55,497 bases of DNA from Clostridiales bacterium (lineage in GTDB: Bacteria > Bacillota > Clostridia > Oscillospirales > Butyricicoccaceae): NCBI GenBank assembly GCA_019421385.1, contig JAHZFK010000020.1, forward strand, positions 1 to 55,497. Reading direction: 5' to 3'. The translations under genes were made by a program, and so were the position numbers. How positions within the stretch are numbered: position 1 is the stretch's first letter; each line of letters starts with the position of its first letter. The notes below the pieces were generated by a model. That model was not told where the DNA came from. It saw only the letters and a list, made by a program, of their open reading frames with translations, and ran no database searches. Below are positions 50,690 to 55,497 of the stretch, piece by piece.

Positions 50690-52819
50690 ATGACACAGGC
50701 AATCTGGGAACAGGGCTATACGCAGAACCGCGAGCTGTCCTGGCTGCAGTTCAACGCGCGCGTGCTGGCTGAAGCCGAGGACGATACCGTGCCGCTTTTG
50801 GAGCGATGCAAATTCCTTTCGATCTTCACCAGCAATCTGGATGAATTCTTTATGATCCGCGTGGGCAGCCTGTGCGATATGGCAACGGTGGACAAAGACC
50901 ATGTGGATAACAAGTCCGGCATGACCGCCAAGGAACAGCTGCACCATATCTACGCCGCGGTAGAGCCGCTTTATGCGCGCCGGGACGCTGCGTTCAGCGA
51001 TGTCAGCGCCCGTCTGCGTGCGGAGGGGCTGCGCCGCCTTGCCATCGACGAACTCGAGCCCGCCGAGCAGAAGTACATCAAGCAGTATTTTAAAAATGTC
51101 GTTGCGCCCGTGCTTTCTCCACAGGTTGTGGATGCGCACCATCCCTTCCCGCATTTGGAAGGCAAAGTGCTGCATATCGCCGCCCTGCTCAGCCGCAAGA
51201 AAAACGAACGTCTGGGCCTGCTGCCGGTGCCGGCCTCGCTGCCGCCACTTGTCTTTTTGCCGGGTGAGGAAAAGCGCTATGTGCCCATTGAGGATATCCT
51301 ACTGGAATACACCGGTCATGTGTTTGAAATGTACGACGTGCTGGAGAAAACCGTGTTCTGCGTCACCCGCAACGCGGATATCAACCCGGACGATGAAACC
51401 TTCGGCGCGGAGGAGGGCGATTTCCGCACCAAGATGGAAAAGCTGCTGCGCCGCCGCCGTCGCATGGCTGTCGTCCGCGTCGAGCTGACCCGTCCCATCA
51501 GTGACCATTTCACTGAATATTTCCGTAAGCGCTTTGACGTGACCGACGCGCAGATTTTCCTCTCGCGCAAGGCACCGCTCCAGATGAGCTATGCGTTTTC
51601 GCTGGGCGAGCATTTTCCAGAAAAGCAGCGGGCTGCCCTGTCCGATCCGGTATTTTCCCCGCAGCAGCCTGCTATGCTGCCCGCAGGACAGAGCCTTTTG
51701 AAGGCCGCACTCAAGCGCGATATCCTGCTTTCTTATCCGTATGAATCCATGGAGCCGTTTTTGCAGATGATCCGCGAAGCAGCAAACGATCCCGCTGTGC
51801 TGTCCATCCGTATCACGATCTACCGTTTGGCGCGCAAAGCCAAGCTGGTGGAATATTTGTGCGCCGCAGCGGAAAACGGCAAGGACGTGACCGCGCTCAT
51901 CGAACTGCGCGCCCGCTTTGACGAGCAGAACAACATCGACTGGTCCGAGCGCATGGAGGAAGCCGGCTGCAAAATCATCTACGGCTTTGAGGATTATAAG
52001 GTACATTCTAAAATCTGCCTAATCACCCGGCAGGAGCGCGGCGCCGTGCGCCACATCACGCAGGTCGGCACCGGCAACTACAACGAAAAAACCGCCACGC
52101 AGTACACGGATGTGTCGCTTATCACCTCGGATGAGTCGATCGGCGCGGATGCGGGCGCGTTTTTCAACAATATGGCGCTGGGCAACCTCGAAGGACGGTA
52201 TAACCGCCTGCTGGTTGCGCCGAGCAGCCTGAAAAACAACATTCTGGCGCTGATGGATGAGCAAATTGCCCGCGGCAGTGATGGCTATATGCTGCTTAAG
52301 TTCAATTCGCTGACCGATATCGACATCATCCATAAGCTTCGGGAAGCTTCTTGCGCAGGCGTCCGCATCGAGATGATCGTGCGCGGCATCTGCTGTCTGC
52401 TGCCCGGCGTGGAGAGACATACCGAAAACATCTCGGTCACCAGCATTGTCGGCCGCTTTTTGGAGCACTCACGCATCTTTGTGTTCGGACGCGGCTCGGA
52501 GGAAAAAATGTATATCTCCTCCGCTGATATGATGACACGCAACACCGAACGCCGCGTGGAGATCGCCTGCCCGATCGACTCGCCCGAGGTGCGCGCACGC
52601 CTGCATGATATCCTGTACGCCATGCAGCATGATACCATCAAAGCGCGCGTCTTGCAGCCGGACGGCACCTACTGCAAAAAACCGCCCGTGCACGACCCGA
52701 TCTGCGCACAGGTGCTGCTGATGCAGCAGGCCATCGACCAAGCCCGCCAACAGGCGGCGCATCCTGCGCCCCCCGAGCCGGGCTGGCGCAAGCTGCTGAA
52801 CCGATTGCTTGGCCGCTGA
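50690..52819 (+). CDS. ppk1: Polyphosphate kinase 1
   Basis: The 709-aa protein has the four PPK1 domains. It starts MTQAIWEQGYTQNRELSWLQ with the ELSWLxFN motif. The catalytic half has RARFDEQNNIDWSERMEEAG and the phosphorylated-His loop YKVHSKICLI. It builds polyphosphate from ATP. The start at 50690 follows AGGGGGA and matches family length. Confidence 0.95.
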   Translation: MTQAIWEQGYTQNRELSWLQFNARVLAEAEDDTVPLLERCKFLSIFTSNLDEFFMIRVGSLCDMATVDKDHVDNKSGMTAKEQLHHIYAAVEPLYARRDAAFSDVSARLRAEGLRRLAIDELEPAEQKYIKQYFKNVVAPVLSPQVVDAHHPFPHLEGKVLHIAALLSRKKNERLGLLPVPASLPPLVFLPGEEKRYVPIEDILLEYTGHVFEMYDVLEKTVFCVTRNADINPDDETFGAEEGDFRTKMEKLLRRRRRMAVVRVELTRPISDHFTEYFRKRFDVTDAQIFLSRKAPLQMSYAFSLGEHFPEKQRAALSDPVFSPQQPAMLPAGQSLLKAALKRDILLSYPYESMEPFLQMIREAANDPAVLSIRITIYRLARKAKLVEYLCAAAENGKDVTALIELRARFDEQNNIDWSERMEEAGCKIIYGFEDYKVHSKICLITRQERGAVRHITQVGTGNYNEKTATQYTDVSLITSDESIGADAGAFFNNMALGNLEGRYNRLLVAPSSLKNNILALMDEQIARGSDGYMLLKFNSLTDIDIIHKLREASCAGVRIEMIVRGICCLLPGVERHTENISVTSIVGRFLEHSRIFVFGRGSEEKMYISSADMMTRNTERRVEIACPIDSPEVRARLHDILYAMQHDTIKARVLQPDGTYCKKPPVHDPICAQVLLMQQAIDQARQQAAHPAPPEPGWRKLLNRLLGR

Positions 52820-52836
52820 ATAGGAATAGAATGCAG

Positions 52837-52864
52837 AAAACGCCGGAAATCCCGGCGTTTTTTT
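52837..52864 (+). terminator. Terminator of ppk1
   Basis: AAAACGCCGG-AAATC-CCGGCGTTTTTTT. Confidence 0.9.
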
Positions 52865-52877
52865 CGTGCAACGATAA

Positions 52878-52904
52878 AAAGCCGTCACTTTCGTGACGGC
52901 TTTA
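52878..52904 (-). terminator. Terminator of the original tRNA-Val gene
   Basis: AAAGCCGTCAC-TTTC-GTGACGGCTTT on the minus strand follows the encoded CCA of the tRNA fragment by 3 nt and runs into T5. It shows that the host side of the integration junction is to the left. Confidence 0.8.
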
Positions 52905-52906
52905 AC

Positions 52907-52952
52907 TGGTGGGGTTGGCGGGGCTCGAACCCACGACCTCTCGCGTGTGAGG
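52907..52952 (-). other. 3' fragment of tRNA-Val(CAC): attachment site of an integrated element
   Basis: Read on the minus strand this contains the anticodon loop CTCACAC (anticodon CAC), the 3' anticodon strand GCGAG, a variable loop, the T arm GTGGG-TTCGAGC-CCCGC, the acceptor strand CAACCCC, discriminator A and CCA. The 5' half (acceptor GGGGTTG, D arm, 5' anticodon strand) is absent. A 46-bp 3' tRNA piece is the usual core repeat left by a tyrosine integrase. The intact tRNA should lie at the other end of the element, beyond 55497. Confidence 0.85.
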
Positions 52953-53041
52953 AACAGTAGCGATTTTCAGATAATCTTATGTATTAGCTCAAGTATTTTC
53001 AGATAAACTTCGTAAATTTTGCAACGAATTTGCAATATTTT

Positions 53042-53533
53042 TTATTTATCACCTTTGATATTCTCCAATTGCTGTTCATACGATTGCAAAAACAGTCCCA
53101 TGCTATCCTTCATTTCATCAAATACTTCTTGTTTATCATCGGGTATCTCTTTTGATACTATTTCCAATGCATTATGTGCGTTTTTTATCGTGCGATAGTT
53201 TTGATCTGCAATTTTATCCAGTTTTTCTAAAATCCCAATTTTCTCATCTATCCTATCTATTTTTTGACTAATCCTTGCTATTTCAACCTCTGTAGCAGTA
53301 TTGATCCTTTGGCTATCAGAATTTGTAACTATGGAATAAAACATCGCTACAATACTTAATAGTATTGATACCACTGTAGATACCGTAGACAAAAGTGAAC
53401 CTATGTCATATCCATTAATGAGACAACTAGACAGAACCGCAATAATCACAATTAAAATAAAGATAATCCAACACAGATCCCGCCGTTTAAGATTTATGAC
53501 ATTCTTTAGATTGAACAGTTTTTCACGATTCAT
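53042..53533 (-). CDS. Small membrane protein, two transmembrane helices plus coiled coil
   Basis: In this 163-aa protein hydrophobic segments at about residues 20-40 and 46-69 are followed by a cytoplasmic coiled coil rich in Ile, Glu and Lys (VEIARISQKIDRIDEKIGIL). Its ATG overlaps the stop of the preceding gene by 4 bp (ATGA), so the two are made together. It is AT-rich and lies between the endolysin gene and the attachment site. No family was recognised. The layout is compatible with a membrane effector but nothing proves it. Confidence 0.65.
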   Translation of the reverse strand: MNREKLFNLKNVINLKRRDLCWIIFILIVIIAVLSSCLINGYDIGSLLSTVSTVVSILLSIVAMFYSIVTNSDSQRINTATEVEIARISQKIDRIDEKIGILEKLDKIADQNYRTIKNAHNALEIVSKEIPDDKQEVFDEMKDSMGLFLQSYEQQLENIKGDK

Positions 53534-54162
53534 TTAGCTGTGCTCCATAGGTTGTCACGAATACCTTTACGTATTTCCCAAAACGGATGTAATGTTGCAG
53601 CACTTAAAAAAGCTTCAATATTTTTTGGCGAGTTCGCTCTATAGCAAAAAAGGTAAAACAAATACCCTTCTGCATCATCCCAATCGCGCAAATATTTACG
53701 CTCCAATTCTGTGTTGCAGCAAGTCACATGTGTTCTATTAAAGACAATAGTTAATACAAACAAAACACAAAAAAATTCATTGAAACTAGTGAGTCGAACT
53801 TTGGCTTTTGAGGGAATTTTCAGCTTATTTACTTTTTCAATGGCCAAAGGTTTACGCTGAATCCACCAGTACGACAAATACGCTGCATACTTAAGGGTAT
53901 TGGGATGTGACACCTGATGAAATTCTTTTAGTCTTTTTAGATCGTCAAGAGCATCAATAATTGCCATTTCGAAGCGATCCATGTAAAACTGAATATACGG
54001 ATCTATGTTTATATTATATTTTCGTTTATACAGGTCCACTATCTTTTTTAGAAAGGATTCTTTTTGATTCCATACCATCTCCACTACATCTCTAATCTGT
54101 TGCTCTGTAAATGCATAAGGACCTTCCATCAAATCTCGTGCTTTTTCTAACCGGATACGCAT
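53530..54162 (-). CDS. Hypothetical protein, 210 aa, paired with the two-helix membrane protein
   Basis: It begins MRIRLEKARDLMEGPYAFTE and is largely helical, with many Lys, Tyr, Trp and Phe. A hydrophobic stretch FFCVLFVLTIVF (about residues 130-142) may be buried or membrane-associated. No catalytic motif was recognised. It is AT-rich and coupled to the next gene. A terminator at 54194-54227 separates it from the gene before. Confidence 0.6.
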   Translation of the reverse strand: MRIRLEKARDLMEGPYAFTEQQIRDVVEMVWNQKESFLKKIVDLYKRKYNINIDPYIQFYMDRFEMAIIDALDDLKRLKEFHQVSHPNTLKYAAYLSYWWIQRKPLAIEKVNKLKIPSKAKVRLTSFNEFFCVLFVLTIVFNRTHVTCCNTELERKYLRDWDDAEGYLFYLFCYRANSPKNIEAFLSAATLHPFWEIRKGIRDNLWSTAK

Positions 54163-54193
54163 TTTCTCCCAGCTTCCCCTTTAAACTAATATA

Positions 54194-54227
54194 CAAAAAG
54201 ACTCCAACTATTGATGGAGCCTTTTTG
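54194..54227. terminator. Terminator in the AT-rich accessory region
   Basis: CAAAAAG-A-CTCCA and TGGAG-C-CTTTTTG form a stem with A/T flanks. Confidence 0.75.
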
Positions 54228-54235
54228 TTGTATAT

Positions 54236-54421
54236 TTATATTGAATCATACATTGCTTCAATCCACATACTCATATTATCTGAATAATCATCTTGCAACA
54301 TACTCTCATCGCCATTGTTGGATAGAACCATTTTGACAAGTTCATCATTTTTTAACTTCTCAATAAACTTATCTGCTATCAACTGCGCGCTAGTAACTCC
54401 CCTATTCAACTCCACAGCCAT
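54236..54421 (-). CDS. Small acidic hypothetical protein
   Basis: Up to 61 aa: MAVELNRGVTSAQLIADKFI and then an acidic C terminus with Met and Asp. The ribosome site AAGGAG is almost touching the first ATG but sits 7 bp from the GTG two codons later, so translation may start at that GTG (54415), giving 59 aa. It has its own promoter (TTGACG 54529-54534, 17-bp spacer, TAAACT 54506-54511). Function unknown. The gap 54422-54684 holds this promoter, AT-rich sequence, and the amidase terminator at 54637-54675. Confidence 0.5.
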   Translation of the reverse strand: MAVELNRGVTSAQLIADKFIEKLKNDELVKMVLSNNGDESMLQDDYSDNMSMWIEAMYDSI

Positions 54422-54636
54422 TCTCCTTATTGTCGTAGTATCGTTCTTTAATAAACAATTTATGTCGCAGAACTCCGACTTATAAACTGGACAACTTACT
54501 TTTATAGTTTAACAGTATTTTACATTCTCGTCAACCTTTCTTCTTCGATTATTTTTGTGAAATATAGAAAATTTTCGACAAATTTTTTTACATTTCACTA
54601 TTGATTTTTTCATACCATCTTGTCACTAATATATAA

Positions 54637-54675
54637 AGTTGGCTTCGTCGAGGCATTTGTTAAACGAAGCCAACT
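54637..54675 (-). terminator. Terminator of the amidase gene
   Basis: AGTTGGCTTCGT and ACGAAGCCAACT form a 12-bp stem followed by T-rich sequence. Confidence 0.8.
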
Positions 54676-54684
54676 CGATTTTGC

Positions 54685-55416
54685 TTACTTCACAATCCGA
54701 TCCAGTAAAGCGAACACCTCGCCGCGGCTGATGGGATCGTCAAACCGCGTCTCGTCGATTCGCACGCCCTTGGCGAGCAGGCTGTCGTAATACTGCTGCG
54801 CCCAATGCTCCTTGGCGGGCTGCTCCGGCTCGTCCGTGGCATCCTCCTTCCCGTCGTCCTCCGGCTCGTCATAGGCCAGACCGAGCGTATCCAGAATACC
54901 CTTCGCATACGCCACGCCGAACGCCTGCTGCTCGGCGAGCGTGTCAGCCTGCGCGGCGTCCGCCTTGATATCGACAAACACGCCCTCGCAGATGACCGCC
55001 GGTGCGACCGTCTCGCGAATGAACGCGTAGTAGTCGCCGCTCGTGCCCTGACGGGTTTTCACGCCGCGGCTGTTTTGACCCATGGCCTTGACGTGCTTCT
55101 CAATGTTCTGCGCAAGCACTTTGCCAGTGCCACCATGGATCGTGTGGAACACCTCGAAGCCGTCGCCACCACCACTGTTGTTGTGAATATCAACCGCCAG
55201 ATCAGGCGCGTAGGCGTTGCACTCCGCGATCTCCTGACTGACCATGTCGTTCTCGTCCTTCGTGCGGGACATGCACACATCCACGCCGTAAGCGGTCAGA
55301 AAATCGCGGCACGCCGTCGCCATCGTGAGGTTCACGTCCTTCTCGACCAGATAACCGACCGCGCCGGGATCGCTGCCGCCGTGACCTACACCGATAAATA
55401 CCTTTTTCTTGCCCAT
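54685..55416 (-). CDS. N-acetylmuramoyl-L-alanine amidase, endolysin-like
   Basis: The 243-aa protein is an Amidase_3 domain: GVGHGGSDPGAVG with the first zinc His, EKDVNL with the Glu, DIHNNSGGGDGFEVF with the second His, and APAVICEGVFVD with the catalytic Glu. It is followed by an acidic linker and a short SLH-like tail DDPISRGEVFALLDRI. It cuts the amide bond between MurNAc and the stem peptide. No signal peptide, as for phage endolysins that rely on a holin. The start at 55416 follows AAGGAGGAG; the frame extends to 55464. It is GC-rich, unlike the accessory genes beside it. Confidence 0.85.
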   Translation of the reverse strand: MGKKKVFIGVGHGGSDPGAVGYLVEKDVNLTMATACRDFLTAYGVDVCMSRTKDENDMVSQEIAECNAYAPDLAVDIHNNSGGGDGFEVFHTIHGGTGKVLAQNIEKHVKAMGQNSRGVKTRQGTSGDYYAFIRETVAPAVICEGVFVDIKADAAQADTLAEQQAFGVAYAKGILDTLGLAYDEPEDDGKEDATDEPEQPAKEHWAQQYYDSLLAKGVRIDETRFDDPISRGEVFALLDRIVK

Positions 55417-55497
55417 AGGTTTCTCCTCCTTGTTTTTCTTTCTCATACATACTACACTGCACACCGGTCTGCCGTCCGTACCCTCTTTCTCGGGTGC

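Larger units (their letters stand above)
52953..55497. mobile_element. Left end of a tRNA-Val-targeted element, probably a prophage (continues past the window)
   Basis: Right of the tRNA fragment the DNA becomes visibly AT-rich, unlike the host. Direct repeats ATTTTCAGATAA at 52963-52974 and 52995-53006, and TTTGCAA near 53018 and 53030, look like integrase arm-binding sites. An endolysin-type amidase lies further in. No integrase or structural gene is inside the window, so the type of element is inferred. Confidence 0.7.

Noticed and set aside
52907..52952. A complete tRNA gene
   Set aside because: The 5' acceptor strand, D arm and 5' anticodon strand are missing, so it cannot fold as a tRNA.
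1..55497. CRISPR arrays and rRNA genes
   Set aside because: No regularly spaced direct repeats and no rRNA-like conserved stretches were seen on reading the window.

Overview
The window looks like a chromosomal piece of a GC-rich, spore-forming, anaerobic, butyrate-producing clostridium, probably an Oscillospirales gut commensal of the Agathobaculum/Butyricicoccus type (the genus is a guess). The evidence is an etfA-etfB-bcd butyryl-CoA dehydrogenase operon, a complete Rnf complex, pyruvate formate-lyase with its activase, an H-cluster sensor protein, SpoVT and SpoIID-like spore genes, and Firmicutes-type ribosome binding sites, promoters and terminators throughout.

Layout. (1) 1-2654, minus strand: bcd-etfB-etfA with a strong promoter and an attenuator-like hairpin in the leader. 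(2) 2864-15904: asparagine synthetase asnB, cut in two by an 11,211-bp site-specific element at 4261-15471. The element carries a large serine recombinase, a 37-aa ORF, a small membrane protein, and a molybdenum-hydroxylase/purine module: a MocA-like cytidylyltransferase, three xanthine-dehydrogenase-type subunits, a MarR regulator, a MATE transporter, an NCS2 xanthine/uracil permease and xanthine phosphoribosyltransferase. Joining the two asnB halves at a shared GA dinucleotide gives one in-frame 609-codon gene. Joining the two element ends gives an attP with 19-bp arms placed exactly symmetrically round GA. (3) 15930-22231: an HbpS-like protein, a three-gene SpoIID/peptidoglycan-binding operon, a parvulin foldase, and an ECF sigma factor with a coupled membrane protein. 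(4) 22315-24000: a decayed IS1182-type element with two G-tract frameshifts. (5) 24095-29816: wecC and cysE (divergent), then an accessory GNAT/PI3K-like-kinase operon and an orphan gene. (6) 29816-38647: mrnC with rnfBAEGDC, the H-cluster/chemoreceptor fusion, a 61-aa protein and spoVT. (7) 38763-46354: pyrC, a CDF transporter, DUF1294, a zinc phospholipase C-like protein, a Gfo/Idh oxidoreductase, yebC, a small Asn/Gln-rich protein and pfk. Two copies of a multi-hairpin repeat lie between these genes. (8) 46514-52866: a ZTP (pfl-motif) riboswitch, pflB, pflA, ppa and ppk. (9) 52907-55497: a 3' tRNA-Val fragment marks the end of a second, tRNA-targeting element, probably a prophage, that continues past the window. 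It holds AT-rich accessory genes and an endolysin-type amidase.

How it fits together. bcd/Etf, Rnf, the H-cluster sensor and Pfl form a fermentative redox set: crotonyl-CoA reduction, ferredoxin:NAD ion pumping, probable redox or hydrogen sensing, and formate production, the last tied by a riboswitch to the one-carbon/purine alarmone ZTP. The asnB element appears to exchange asparagine synthesis for purine uptake, hydroxylation and salvage, and to do so reversibly. That is the most unusual feature of the window.
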